Part shown: positions 35,201 through 47,240 of the stretch, one piece after another
Position numbering within the stretch: position 1 is the stretch's first letter
Layout of the letters: every line of letters begins with the position of its first letter
Assembly (NCBI RefSeq): GCF_001577835.2
Contig: NC_029543.1
Span: 248,001 to 312,000, forward strand
From: Coturnix japonica
Taxonomy: Eukaryota > Chordata > Aves > Galliformes > Phasianidae
Direction of reading: 5' to 3'
Length of the DNA: 64,000 nucleotides
The notes under the pieces: model-generated
What the model was told of the DNA's origin: nothing
Databases searched by the model: none
Seen by the model: the letters and a program-made list of their open reading frames with translations, nothing else
Translations under genes and position numbers: made by a program

Positions 35201-38200
35201 GCAAGGATCTGCTTGTTTTTTGTATCTGTAATACTATTCTAGTGTAGAAAGAAACAAAACAAATAAAAACCATAGCAAAGTAAAGCAAATGATCAGAAAA
35301 ACTTTGTTTTGGGAAAGGAACTTATAATCAAGAACGGCATACCCAGCTTCTCTTATTTTTCTTTTTACTTGACAACAGTAACAAAGAACAATGTCTTTAT
35401 GCCATCAAGCTTCTGTGAACCTTCTGCAGGCAATTCTGACTCAGAGCCGGGTGAGTTTCCATGTTTTTCCCTCATTTCCTCAGCAGAGTGCTGAGTATCA
35501 CAGTTCAAAATACTCCGAAGCTTCTTCTGAAGCCAGATCCAATCTTGGAGCATGGAAGTCTTCAATTTTCTCTTACTTGTTTCGTTGCTTTTTCTCATAC
35601 TTGCCTGAGTTGATAACAAATATCAAAACTCATAAATGCTTTGGGAGTGGTTAAGTGCAACACCATTCTATTCCCATTTGTTAACATCAAGGTGAAACTT
35701 CAGGGATGTGTCATTTTTTGACCCAAGGTTCTTTTTCTCTGGAATAAGTCAAATCATCCATAGCCAATGGCTGTGATTACGTTGAACCATGATTTCTGAA
35801 CCTGGTGTTCGCTCTACTGCTTCTTCTGTTGATCACACTTGTTCCATCAGCTTGTTGTATTAGTGCCACTGTTTTCATCTGGTACTTAATGGGTGTGAGG
35901 ATAATGAAGTGCATTAGGGTGCTGAGATGGTCACCTTTTCTGAGTGCAGCTGCTACCCCCCTTAAAGAAAGCATTTAGTGATACATCTTCAGGTTTTTGG
36001 GGAATTGATGTAGTAGTAGTTGAGGATTTATGCACTTTTTGAAATGCAGGTATTTCCATGGGTGTTTTATCTAAATGCTTCATCTCCAGTAAGTACAACT
36101 GTAGGAATTTTTCACCTTCACACTAGGAAAGTGTAAGATGGCAACTAATGCAATTATATGAAATTAATGAAACTATTTTTACTTAGTTTGTGATATTTAA
36201 CAGTTTGTGCTTGTTAGCATCTATCATCTCCGTCCTGCTGTTGATGATTGTCATTCTTTTTGTAGTACGATTCTCACTTACAATCTATATTAGGAGGAAC
36301 TCCATTTGTCTTATGAAAATGCTGTTTTGTGTCTCTCCTGAAAACCAGTTTTGAATAATTGAACAACTCGTTTCTTTCTTAATGCATGTCTGCTCTGACG
36401 ATCACTGGGAATGTCAGCTTCACCCGGAGGAAGGGATCTTGTTTGGAAATCTCATTATGACTTTGCTTTGGGTATTTACAAAGCTTGTGGCTTGTCACAA
36501 TGGGAACAGCATGAGCGCTTTGTGACTGTCTTAAAGTAGGTTATACACATTGTATTTTACAGCTGTCTTTTTCTTTCTCTTCTAGAGGAAAAGAGCAGTG
36601 GATTCCGGTTAAAACCACCAATCCTTATTCATGGTCAAGCTCCTAGTGCAGGTAAGTTCAGTGTTTCCTGCAGAAGTAGAATGAAACAATAATAGTTCTG
36701 ATACTTTTTAATGTATTTTGGAGTTTTTGGACGTATGTTGTAATTGGAACATAGCAACTACATGACAACTCCTCATAGCTCTCAAAAACTTTTCCACTTG
36801 CAGGTCTCCCAAGCCAGAAACCGAAGGAACAGCAGCGAAGTGTGCTCCGTCCTGCAGTCCTACAGGCGCCACAGCCAAAAGCTTTCTCACAGATGGGTAA
36901 ATAAACCTTTTTATTTGATGTCATAGGCTGGATTCTACAGTGGACTCAAATACTGGAGTACAGATTTACAGTAGAAGTTCAGTATGTGTGTAGCTAAATC
37001 AGCCCAAAGAGGAGCCCTGAAGTACAGGATTTGGTGGAGTTTGCTTGCTTGCCATTTGTGTTGAAGCCTGTGCAGTATTTCTGCAGTCTGTAACATTCTG
37101 CTGGACCTGTTTGATACATTTTGAATTTTGCTGCTGCAAAGAGTTTCTGAATTTCTGTTCTTATGTCCCTGTGTCACAAACCTGTCGTGCAAAGAATGCT
37201 GTGGGAACTGTTAGTTACCATTGCTGTGTTTCCTGTATTTAAAAAAAAAACAAAAAAACTGCATGCCATTTGCTATAGAGAATTGTTACTTCCTTTAGGA
37301 TGCTCTAAACATCTAGAAAATTAATGGTCAGCTTCTTGTTTCTTGTTGCAGTTCTGAGTAGTGGGACCAATGGTGTAAATATCCCACCAGATTCCGCAGC
37401 AACATCAGAATCACTAAGTAATGCAACACTGAAAAGCTCTGACTCAGAAGACAAGGTGAGTTGGAGAAGGATTTAAAGGACACTAAATTTGTCAGAACTT
37501 AAATATTCTCTGAATAGAATCTGTTCATGTGAGTGCAGGTCCATCGGTGATGTTCCTCTACTTATCTGTATTATGTACTTCAGGAGTAATAGTAGGTTTT
37601 ATGCTGTCCCAGTAGCACACTGTGGCTTTTCTTACTTGCTGAATCAAGAACTGTAGCACAGTCTTGATGAGTTAAAATACCATAGGCAAACCAGAATGGT
37701 TTTAGTAGTCATCTTGGCTCTGCAGAGAATAATATTTATTTGTTTTTCTGTTGTTTTCCAGACTTTAGTGAGGTCCCTGACAGATTTTTGCCAACATCAT
37801 CTTTAAAACCAGACCAGGGAGATGTACTTTTTTTTTTTTCTTGCTTGAAGAAAATGGTCTTAATCATTAATCAGTCTAAGGTTGTCAATTTATTTCTTTA
37901 GGCAGGAGAATGTCAGAAGAAAGAGTCCAACAGTACTTCAGATGATGACAGTGGTGAGAAGGCAGAACAAAATGCACAGCAAGCATTTGTATTTGGGCAA
38001 AACTTAAGAGATAGAGTTAAGGTAAGTACATACTAATTATCTTGATTAAGTTGATGTATTTAAGTAAAGATAAAACACAGTGGAGCTGATCGTTTGTAGG
38101 CACCGTTTGTGAAGTTTTGGTCTGTGGTTTGTAGTTAAACTGTCCTAACAGATTTTATTTTTGTAGCTGGGAGATGAAAGCGATGAAACTGCTGATGTGC

Positions 38201-41200
38201 AGAATGCTGGCCTTCCAACATCAGACACACCTTCTGCAACAAACTATTTCCTACAGTACATCAGTTCCAGGTGAGACTACAGGGTACTACATAGGGTAGT
38301 TGTCTAAATAGAATCATGCAATCAGAGGATGGCCTGGGTTGAAAAGGACCACAGTGCTCTTCTCTTTTCAATCCTCTGCTGTGTGCAGGGTCGCCAACCA
38401 CCAGCACAGGTTGAAAAGGACCACAGTGCTCTTCTCTTTTCAATCCTCTGCTGTGTGCAGGGTCGCCAACCACCAGCACAGGATCAGTAGAGGATAAATA
38501 CATTTTACTGACTTACAGAAATATTTATTTTCCCTTCCAGTATAGAGAACTCTACAAACAGTGCAGATGCATCAAGCAACAAGTTTGTTTTTGGACAGAA
38601 CATGAGTGAGCGAGTCCTAGTGAGTATCCACTGCTTGTGAAACATGGCCATCTTCTGTGCAGCTTCTGCTATAGGTTCTCACTCAGGAAACATGAGAACT
38701 TTTAATTGCAAAGCTAATCTGTTTATCTCATTTTATTTTTTTGTGATAGAGTCCACCAAAATCAAATGAAGGCAGCACAGAGAGTAATAAGGAAAATGCT
38801 GCTACAGAGTCTGGGTCTGAATCATCTTCTCAGGAAGCCACACCAGAGAAAGGTAAAAGCCAAAGCAATGTTTAGGAATGGTAGTTAAGCCTACCTTAAT
38901 GGAATGGTATCCTGTTACTTTGTTTAAAAAAGTAAATGTTGCTCTTATTGTTGAATCTAACCAAAGATAGAGCCTTTTGGGGTGGGGTTGACATATTGGA
39001 TGCTATAGATTGTCTACATCTTCATCTTTAATATATAACCTGTACAGGCTATGCTGTCTTTCGTGGGTTTTCTGCAGCAATGTGGTTGAATGCAGCAATG
39101 AAAGCAGCAAGTGTGAGCAGAGCAGATACTTTGGCCCTACACAGTGTAGCAGAAGTGTGGCAAACTATTTGTAACAAAACCTTGTTGTACTTCTGGTAAT
39201 TGAACACTTGAATCAGATGTATGTTGTGTTGGAACTGAGAGCTGTTTGCTGGATTCCCAGATTTCTGGGGCTCCTTGCAGTTCTGTTGCCATCTTCTGGT
39301 TTATCTCTGAATTGGGGTGTACCTGTGGGGCCCTTAAAAGCACTGTGTGACATTGTTCTCAAAATAAACTTTCAAAATGTTGTTCAGCTAATAATATTTC
39401 AGAGTCCCTGGCTGAGTCTGCTGCAGCCTATACGAAAGCAACAGCAAGGAAGTGTTTGTTAGCGAAGGTGGAAGTAATTACTGGGGAGGAAGCAGAAAGT
39501 AACGTTCTACAGGTAAGAAACTAATGCAGAGGATCTATGAGATTGTGGGGGTGACTTTGAGCATCCAGAGAACACACACCACCCCATTCCCAGATGCTCA
39601 GCCACCTTCTCCATCTGTTTTCTGTTACAGATTCAGTGCAAGCTGTTTGTATTTGATAAAAACTCTCAGTCTTGGGTGGAAAGAGGTCGAGGGCTTCTGA
39701 GGCTCAATGACATGGCATCAACGGATGATGGGACGTTACAGTCTCGACTGGGTAAGAGAAACCATGGACCAGTACCATCCAGTTTGTTTTAGCTACAGCA
39801 GCTCAAAGTGGAATTTTCCACCTAACCCATCTCATGTGTTTGCTTTAGTGATGAGGACTCAAGGAAGCCTCAGGTTAATCCTAAACACGAAGCTCTGGGC
39901 ACAGATGCAGATTGACAAAGCCAGTGAGAAGAGCATCCGGATCACTGCCATGGATACAGAGGACCAGGGGGTTAAAGTCTTTCTTATATCAGTGAGTACA
40001 GTTGTCATTTACACCATGGTATCCCTACTCAGTAGGCGCTGCCTGCATTTGCAGTTGAAGTAACATTTGTGCAGATGCAGAGGTGGTAGATGTGACAGGC
40101 TGGGCTGTGTGGGAGCAATGTGTTAGGAAATAGGGTAGCCATCTCACCGAGTTAAAGCTAATGCGAGGTGATGATGATAACAGTTATGGCGAGGAATTCA
40201 CTGGTGTGAAAACTGAGCTTCATCATATGCAGAAGGAAGCTCTTTCAAATAGATAATGATGCTCACAGAATACTTTGTGTGACATCTCTAAAGTCACTCT
40301 TTCTGTAGCTGTACAGTGACCATAAGCTTTGGAGAGTAAAAGAAGAAAATACAAGAAAGTTGTGACAAAACTGAGAAATAGGCCTTATGTGGTGTATTGA
40401 GTGTTTCATTCTGGTGCAAGGAATTACAGCTCTTTTCTTGTTGCTGAATACTGAAAACCACAGGCAAGCTCTAAGGACACAGGGCAGCTGTATGCTGCAC
40501 TGCACCACCGGATCTTGGCGTTACGGAGCAGAGTGGAACAAGAGCAAGAGGTCAAGAATGTGGCACCAGAGCCAGAAGTAACACAATCAAATGAGGAGGA
40601 CAGTGATGACGATGTCCTTGCACCTTCAGGATCAGTGGGAAGCGGTAAGCAAGAGAGAGGTGCCATTGACAGCCAAAAGCAAATATCAGTACTGATTGCT
40701 GAGTAGAGTGTTGTCTGCAAAGCAGGGGATTCCCAGAAGGAGTGGGAGGAGTGTAACTGTTTCCATTGTATGTAAAGAGGCCTTAGTTTAATGAAGCACT
40801 GCTTAGCAGTTTGAGGGAAGGTTTCTTTCTCCTGACTTTGGGCCATCTGTACTTTGTCTTCCTATGGCTCAGTACAGGCCTTTTTTTTCCTCCAAGATCA
40901 GAACTCCATCCTGGTTCACTGCAGGAGGAACAATTATAAAGCAGGATTGGGTGTGAAGGGGAAAAAATAGCAGTGTGGATTTGGAGAGGCTGGAAATGGA
41001 GCTTGTGGGCTCTGGGTGCTGCTGGGATCCTAAAGCCAGATTGGTCAGGAGCAGGAAGTTCTGCAGTGGGTGGAATTTAATCAGCAGATTAAATGTGAAC
41101 TGAGGGGAGGAAACCAACATTCTCATCTGTCAGTGAGATGCCAACTCTGAGCCGTGGTGGGTGTCTCCAGTGGGGTCTTAGTTTGAGTCAAGAAATGAAG

Positions 41201-41272
41201 TGTGTGACACAGCTCCTGTCTGTTTCAGGTCCCAGCGATGAGCGTGACGGGCAGAACGCCGGCAGCACATAG
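25482..41272 (+). CDS. RANBP3: RANBP3, Ran-binding protein 3
   Basis: Nuclear cofactor of CRM1 (XPO1) that stimulates RCC1-driven export-complex loading and exports SMAD2/3 and beta-catenin. Exons: 25482-25503, 29408-29463, 31255-31458, 33687-33723, 33803-33889, 36586-36651, 36804-36896, 37352-37455, 37902-38021, 38167-38270, 38541-38619, 38750-38852, 39403-39512, 39631-39751, 39849-39991, 40464-40644, 41229-41272. All junction phases fit, giving 557 aa (human 567). It starts MADLANE. The basic NLS and phosphorylation patch KRERTSSL lies near residues 120-127. Two FG motifs, FVFGQNLRDRV (from 252) and FVFGQNMSERV (from 313), are present. The Ran-binding domain spans about 370-510 (LFVFDKNSQSWVERGRGLL, LRLILNTKLW). 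The tail is acidic and ends NAGST. Exon 8 is the least conserved part. No breaks were seen. Confidence 0.98.
30120..30770 (+). mobile_element. CR1 LINE ORF2/3' fragment in RANBP3 intron 2
   Basis: Plus orientation. The region reads like CR1 reverse transcriptase (a GSVLGPLLFSIF-like block near 30235) followed by caaggtgctgtacctgggtc (30433 onward), gccatcaacagaggggtgg and ccctcatgaggccctgtga. It ends in the region gcacaaggaggatgtgg. Indels and stops are spread throughout, so it is inactive. Confidence 0.85.
34432..34830 (-). mobile_element. CR1-type LINE fragment in RANBP3 intron 5, minus orientation
   Basis: The minus strand reads EKLVDEAGEPLSILFEKLW and later VPNDWERGNITLAFRN, the well-known N-terminal part of CR1 reverse transcriptase. 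Upstream on that strand (34707-34830) the text gaagactgaggcaaag resembles another dispersed bird repeat often found next to such copies. Inactive fragment. Confidence 0.8.
38305..38482 (-). mobile_element. CR1 LINE 3'-end fragment in RANBP3 intron 10
   Basis: It begins agaatcatgcaatcagagg and continues gggttgaaaaggaccacag, then tgtgtgcagggtcgccaac, which is the reverse complement of the chicken CR1 3' end. Part of it is duplicated in tandem (see 38337-38480). Confidence 0.85.
38337..38480. repeat. Perfect 72-bp tandem duplication inside a CR1 copy
   Basis: Bases 38337-38408 and 38409-38480 are identical copies of a 72-base unit starting ggttgaaaaggaccac. No differences were seen, so the duplication is recent, a length polymorphism or an assembly artefact. 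Confidence 0.95.
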
Positions 41273-42620
41273 CAGACGTGAGCCCCCTGCTTGCAAGGCT
41301 GCTACGAACACCTTCTTGCAGGCATCTCTCTCTGGACCCCCCAGGCCAGCTCTTGTTTCAGGCAGTGTTGAAGGCTCCAGGACTTAAGAACTGTGCATCC
41401 CCGTTCTGTCGGTTTGGTTTCTTGGTCTGGATCAGTAGATTCCACACACACACAAAACAGCAGACTTGGAAACTACCTGAATGTGGTTTGGGACGTGAGA
41501 AAGCTCATCATATTGATGAGCCGAAAAAGAAAACACAAACAAAACCAAACACTTCCCCTTTTCCTTGTAATTGAGATGGCACATTACAGCTTGTCACGGC
41601 TTTTCATTGGGACCTTGTGACTGTTTCTTCAGTAGTTCATGTTTTGCAGGCCTCCGAGATGGAACTTTCTGACATGGTTCCAACAGGAATTTGGCTTTTT
41701 TAACCCCAGTTTCTCCCGTCAGAGTCTCTGCCACCCACGGGGAGACCACATCCCTGCACCCATGGACTGTGCCCTCCTGGCTTTGTGCTCCTCTGGGACA
41801 GCAGATGGGGCAGCTGAGGTTGTGTGCTGAATCCTGAGGTAGGTGTTGGGCAGTGCCGTTCCCTGCCCTGTGAACAGAGAGACCTCGCTGTGGGATTCAC
41901 CTGAGAAGCTTTTCTTTTTTTTAACGTTGTTAATAAGAGACTGAAGTCCACCGGACATTTTGCTAACTCTTCTTTCTTCCCATTTCATCATTATTTGGGG
42001 GGTTTATATTGTGGTGATAACGTTTATATTTTATTTTAGTTATTTCAATAAGATGCTCTTGTGTGTTGAACGTGAAACCATTGTTTTGTACTGTTCTTTT
42101 CTGTTAATATTTAAGGGAGAGCTAAGCCACTCTATATCATAGATGTTACATACAGGTTTTTCTTAGCAAATTCTCTGTTTCTGTGGCTGCAACGTAGCAC
42201 AGGGAGGCGTACAGGTGGCACCTGCAGAAAGGTGGATGAGCAAACAGCTGTTAGCCCTCTGGAGAACCAACAAGGCTCATGTGATGAGCTTGCTCAGCCA
42301 TTAAAACAAACCCATTGCAAAGCAGCTCTCATTGAATGGCTTGATTCAACAAGCCATGTAAGCACTTGCCTGACTGAACTACATGTGAACCATCTGACTG
42401 AGGTCAATGCAACTATTCCTGCTTCGAGCCGAGTACATTTTTAATGATCTTGCTGAATTAACAGCCTTAATAGAAAAATTAACTTTTAACCCCTCCTGCC
42501 CCCTCCTGTTCCTGAAGTCTTGCAGCATGAAGAATAAGGTGACATTGCCGGCTTTGAGCAGTTTGGGCTGAAGGATGTTGTGTTCTGTTCCACCCCAATA
42601 AAAGCCAGAATGTGTTTCCC
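41273..42620 (+). other. RANBP3 3' untranslated region with poly(A) signal
   Basis: Sequence from the RANBP3 stop to the AATAAA at 42597-42602. It is T-rich in places with short chance ORFs only. The signal is the first canonical one after the stop and defines a 3' UTR of about 1.35 kb. Confidence 0.75.
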
Positions 42621-43439
42621 TGTGTGTAATTCTGAGGTGCTCCTGCTGCGGGTGGAGCCCTCGTGTGGTCTCAGTGCTTCCTCACTGTGGGGTGACAGTT
42701 GGGCTGGGTGGACGATCTTCTCCCTGGACTGTGGGAAAGGGTTACTTTCCTTTCGACAAACCCATCACAGGTTGCAAAGCTCGTTGCCATCACCCGTGTT
42801 GGTCATGCAAGATGCTGTTAAACTGACTTCTCACTGTGTGCTGCTTTTTGTTCTTTGGTCTCAGAAGGGTTATGGAGCAGTTGAAGGACACCTATGGGAG
42901 GCTTTATAGGGGTGCTATGGGCACACCTGCACTTGGTTGGGCTGATGTTACCCCACATGGAGTTCATGGTAAAAATGCTGCCCTACATCCCCCCCATTTT
43001 TACCCCAATCCAGGCCCCAGATCTTCCTATGGCCCCATGCCTCCCTGTGGATACAGGCGGCTGTGGGCTCTGTGAGCTGCTGGGGAGGGTCCGTTGGGTC
43101 TGAGGGCCGCCCCTTCTGCCCTGGGGAGTCAGAACGAAAGGAGCCCCCTGACAGCACCGACCGGGCTGCCATCTCCGTATGGGGGGAGCTGCCGAGGAGC
43201 TGCCTCGGGGCAGGGAAGGGGCAAATCCACGTGCAGGGGATGCTCGTCCCGGGGCTGGAAGGGACGCGGCCGTTGGGGCGTGAAGCACGAGCTGCTGCGT
43301 GTGCAGCCATCAGCACTTTGTGCTGCAGAAGCGAGAAATGGCCGGGATGGGCTGGGATGGAGATGGAGATGGAGGCTTGTTCGAGGAGCTGTAACAGGAG
43401 CTGGAGCTGCAGCACAGAAGCTGAGCTCGGCTCCTTCCG
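42621..43439. other. Intergenic RANBP3-GP1BA
   Basis: GC content rises towards GP1BA. Several long frames are open on both strands, which is expected in CpG-rich sequence, and I see no domain in them. Confidence 0.5.
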
Positions 43440-43545
43440 AGACCACAGTTTCCTTCCCAGCGGCTGTGGGTGCTGATACGGGCCCTGTCCGGGTTCTGCT
43501 GCCAGAACGGAGGCGAAGCAGCAGGAGAGCGGACGGCGCGGGGTC
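43440..43545 (+). promoter_or_regulatory. GP1BA proximal promoter / 5' UTR with RUNX, ETS and GATA sites
   Basis: Within 105 bases of the start codon there is a RUNX core ACCACA (43442-43447), an adjoining ETS core TTTCCTT (43449-43455) and a GATA at 43475-43478. This combination is characteristic of megakaryocyte/thrombocyte genes. Sites were found by eye; use is inferred. Confidence 0.45.
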
Positions 43546-45820
43546 ATGGTGAGTGCGGGGGAGCGGCGGCCCTTGGGCGGCGGGTGCTCGGGGTTCGGGT
43601 GCGTGAGCTCCGGGTGCTCGGGGTCCGGACTCTCGGGGTTCGGCTGCTCGTGGTTCTGCTGCTCATTGTGCCGCACCCGCAGCGCACGCAGCTCGTCTCT
43701 CCCCGCAGGCCGCGCGGTTCCCCGCTCTGCTCCCGCTGCTGCTCGCAGCCCTGCAGCCCACGTTCGTCCCCACGGAGCCGCCGCCGCCGCCGTGTCCGTG
43801 GGAGATGAACAAGGTGAAGGACATCGTGGAGGTGAACTGCAGCGGGCGGGATCTGGGCGCGGTGCCGGCCGGGCTGCCCGAGGACACGGGCATCCTGCTG
43901 CTCAACGCCAACCGCCTGCCGTCCGTCTCCACCGCCGCCTTCCAGCCGCTGCCCGCCCTGCAGGACCTCGACCTGTCGGACAACGGGCTGCAGGCGCTGC
44001 ACGCCGACGTGCCGCTGCCGAGCCTCCAGGAGCTGCTGCTGTCCCGCAACGCGCTGCAGGCGCTGCCCGCGCTGCGCTTCGTGCCCGCGCTCACCCGCCT
44101 GGCCCTGGCTCACAACCGGCTGCGGGCTCTGCCCCCCGCTGCGTTCCGCGCCGTGCCGGGGCTGCGGGACCTGGACCTGCGGGGCAACGCGCTGCGGACG
44201 CTGCCCGAGGACGCGTTCGCGGAGCTGCGGGCGCTGAAGGACTTGGACCTGTCCGACAACGGCCTGGAGGAGCTGCCCGCCGGGCTGCTGCGGGACCTGC
44301 AGCAACTGGAGACGCTGTGGCTGTCGGGGAACCGGCTCCGCGCGCTGCCGTCCGGCTTCTTCCCCGAGGGGCACCTCTTCGCCTACGTCTTCCTCGCCGA
44401 CAACCCCTGGCACTGCGACTGCGGCCTGGTCTACCTGCGCTCCTGGATCCACGGCAACCAGGTCAGCGTCTACGAGGCCGAGCGCAGCCTGGGGAAGGTG
44501 AAGCTGGAGGTGGCCCCGGAGAAGGTGCTGTGCCTCAGCCCCCCCGAGCACCGGCTGAAGCCCGTCATCCGCTTCAAGCCCAACTGCGGCCACGTGGGGG
44601 ATGCAGAAGAGGAAGATTATGACGACTACGATGAGGAACCGGCCCCTGTAACCTCTCTCGTGAACTCCTCGCCCCCGACGTATCCACCCAGCTCCAAAGC
44701 GCCCACCACAGCCCCACGCACTCCGACTCAGCCTCCTCTCACATCCATCATTCCTCCCCTCTCCACGTTCGCTGACTCCAGTCTTGCCCCAACTTCTTCC
44801 CTTACCACCCCTGCGAGCACCACAGCTTCCAACTCCCCCCCTCCTGCATCTGCCGGTTCCACCATCCCCAGCACCACGCAGCCCCCCAGCACTGCCCCTG
44901 CTCACACCGCTCCCCCCAGCCCCCCGCACAGCCCCGTCTCTCTGCCACCTGCTCCCAGCACCAGCAGCCACACACAGAGCCCCCTCCCATCCCACACTGC
45001 CAGCAGCCCCCTCACAACATCCATTGCAGCATTTCCTGCCGGTCCCTCAGCGCTGCCTTCCCCCACCAACACTGAGGGCACTTCAGTCGCCACATCTTCA
45101 CCTGCTGCTCTGACATCACCCACCCCGCTGCTCCCCAACACCACATTTTCCATTCACACCCCTACGTTGTCTGCTCCCCTGGACACCACACGCGTCCCCC
45201 TCCCATCCCCTCCACTCCCACCTCCCCTGCTCTGCCCCTGCTCAGCTCCAGCACAGGCTCCATCCGTGCTGCACTCACAGTCAGGTGTGAAGGTTCTGCA
45301 CTGGGAGCACTGGGTGCTGAGCCGCTGCTGCCTCCTGCGCTGGCTGCTCTACCTGGCCTGCTTGGCTCTGCTGCTCCTGTCTGTGCTGCCTTTATCTTGC
45401 TGCCTGGCGTGGCTGTGTCTGACAGGACAACACAACCCACTGCAGCCCCAAGAGATGCAGCATCCACTGTTGAGGTGGGAGAATTCAGCAGAAAGTCATA
45501 CCACGCATCTCAGCATCTTCCGCAGCCCCCACCAGCGCTCCACGTTCTGTACCACCAAGGAAGTGGAGCTGCGCCCTGAAGCCACATCCTGCACTTACTG
45601 CACAATTAAAGACCTGGGGGTGCAGCGCAGCCGTCCTGCAAAGTCCTTCTGCACCACGAAGGAGCTGTGGATCCGCCACAGCCCCCTGAATGCTTCACCA
45701 AATCCTTTCCCTGTGGAGCTGACGGCCACAAAGCTCAGCTCACGTCGGAGCCCTTCTGCTCACAGCCTGGGCAGGGGGGTCAGCGCTGTTGGGGTGAAAT
45801 ACGCTGCCAACACCTTGTAA
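43546..45820 (+). CDS. GP1BA: GP1BA, platelet glycoprotein Ib alpha chain
   Basis: Thrombocyte receptor for von Willebrand factor, part of GPIb-IX-V. Exon 1 codes only the ATG (43546-43548). A 160-base intron (GT at 43549, AG at 43707-43708) leads to exon 2 (43709-45820), giving 704 aa. Joining them creates a signal peptide (AARFPALLPLLLAALQ). The LRR N-cap cysteines are followed by about seven LRRs and a C-cap (NPWHCDCGLVYLRSW). Next comes an acidic Tyr stretch, EEEDYDDYDEE, equivalent to the sulfated tyrosines. The mucin-like Ser/Thr/Pro region spans about 305-525. Cys541-Cys542 just before the membrane helix matches the pair that links GPIb beta. The tail holds three 17-residue repeats (613-663) and ends VSAVGVKYAANTL, similar to the human 14-3-3-binding end. 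The LRR half is extremely GC-rich. No breaks were seen. Confidence 0.95.
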
Positions 45821-46169
45821 ATGCTCCTGTACCTTCAGAGCAGGGGATGGGGCTCCCAGCTCTGGCTCACGTCTCCCTGCTACACAGCAGGAAGATCTCA
45901 CCGCAGAAAGGGAAAGCATCCAGCTCCGTGTCCTGGCACTGCTCTCATTCATTGTGGTTTCTGGATCTGAAATGATTTCTGGGCTGTTTGGCTGGGGTAG
46001 GAGTTGTCCTAAAGCAGAGTTTGGGGCCGAAATGCCAGGTTTTGGGGGCAGTGTGTAACAGCAGAGCTGGCTTTTTCACTGTGTGCAAAGTGCTTCTGCT
46101 CCAATGACACACACAGATGCATCGCGCTTCCAGCTCAGAGGTGGGTTATTAATCATGGAATAGTTGTAC

Positions 46170-46179
46170 AATAAATAAA
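46170..46179 (+). terminator. GP1BA poly(A) signal (overlapping double AATAAA)
   Basis: AATAAATAAA, two overlapping hexamers about 350 bases after the stop. Confidence 0.85.
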
Positions 46180-46199
46180 ACTTTGCCCAAATTCCACAC

Positions 46200-47234
46200 G
46201 GGGGCCAATTTCATTTCACTCAACCTGCAGTAATGCTGAGTGCAGCAAAAGGAAAATTGTTGTCAGTACTTGGAACTACAGAGAACAGAGGAAACGTCCG
46301 CTCATGTGCAGCTTCCTGACCCAGAGAAGAGCTGGAGGGTTTTAGATAGGAAGCACAATGTCAGCGTTGGCTTTTGCCCCAAACGTTTGGGCCCTGGGGA
46401 GGCCCCATTGCAGCCACACAGAACCTGGTGAAGAGCTGCACATTTTCTGCACATCTCTTGGGATTTTTGGACCCGTTTGGAATTTGGGGTATTTCTGGAA
46501 CCATCCTGAGGGCTCCTAAAGTGCTTCCAGCCGTTCTGGGGCCATTTCAAGGTGCTGAGAGCTCTTTTTTTTTTGGCTCTCTGGAGATCCTCAGACCCTT
46601 CTGAGATGCACACAGTGAAGGTTGCCATTCGATGGTGGTGGAGCAGTGCTGTGGTTTCAGCAGTGATGGGTGCACATGAAGGCTCAGTGCACAGCCCTGC
46701 ATGCTGCACCCCCCGGGGGCTGCTTTGATGGGGACAGCTGGGTGGGTGCAGGGCAGCTGCCCTCCCTGTGTCCTCACTGCCCACCCGAGTGCTCAGGGAA
46801 AGGTCAGAGAGGAGGGAGCCGCTGCCATCCTCAGCAGCACCGTGGTCCCTCGTCAGCTGCTGAAAGCTGTGCTAATAGGCACCAAGGGATGGGGCCTCGT
46901 GATACAGACAGCTGCAGTGCCTATGTTTAGGGGAGAACTGCTGAGGAGGTCACTGAGGGAGGCAGATCTGGACCCATGGTGGGAGGGGAGAGGAGGGGGC
47001 TGGGTGGGGAGGGGGGGCAGGGGGAGAGATGCGCCTGTTTCTCCCCATCCAACTCTATTTTAATTGAGAATAGATGGAATCACTTTCCCCAGCTGGATTC
47101 TGTTTGCTCGTGGTGGTGGTTTGGAAGTGACCTCCAGTGAGACCAGCAGGGAATGGGCAACGTGGTCAATAGATGAGACATCTGGGCTCCCCAGCAGAAC
47201 AAAGGAGACCCAGACGGGCAGCCGAGGAGCCACT
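46200..47234. other. Intergenic between the convergent 3' ends of GP1BA and the kelch gene
   Basis: No gene recognised. It has G-rich patches at 46975-47030. All ORFs are short and lack domain features. Confidence 0.55.
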
Positions 47235-47240
47235 TTTATT
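47235..47240 (-). terminator. Poly(A) signal of the kelch gene
   Basis: AATAAA on the minus strand, about 200 bases past the stop codon. Confidence 0.75.

Noticed and set aside
43544-44995. 483-codon minus ORF opposite GP1BA
   Set aside because: It is an antisense shadow of the LRR-coding sequence, rich in Gly/Arg/Gln with no domain.
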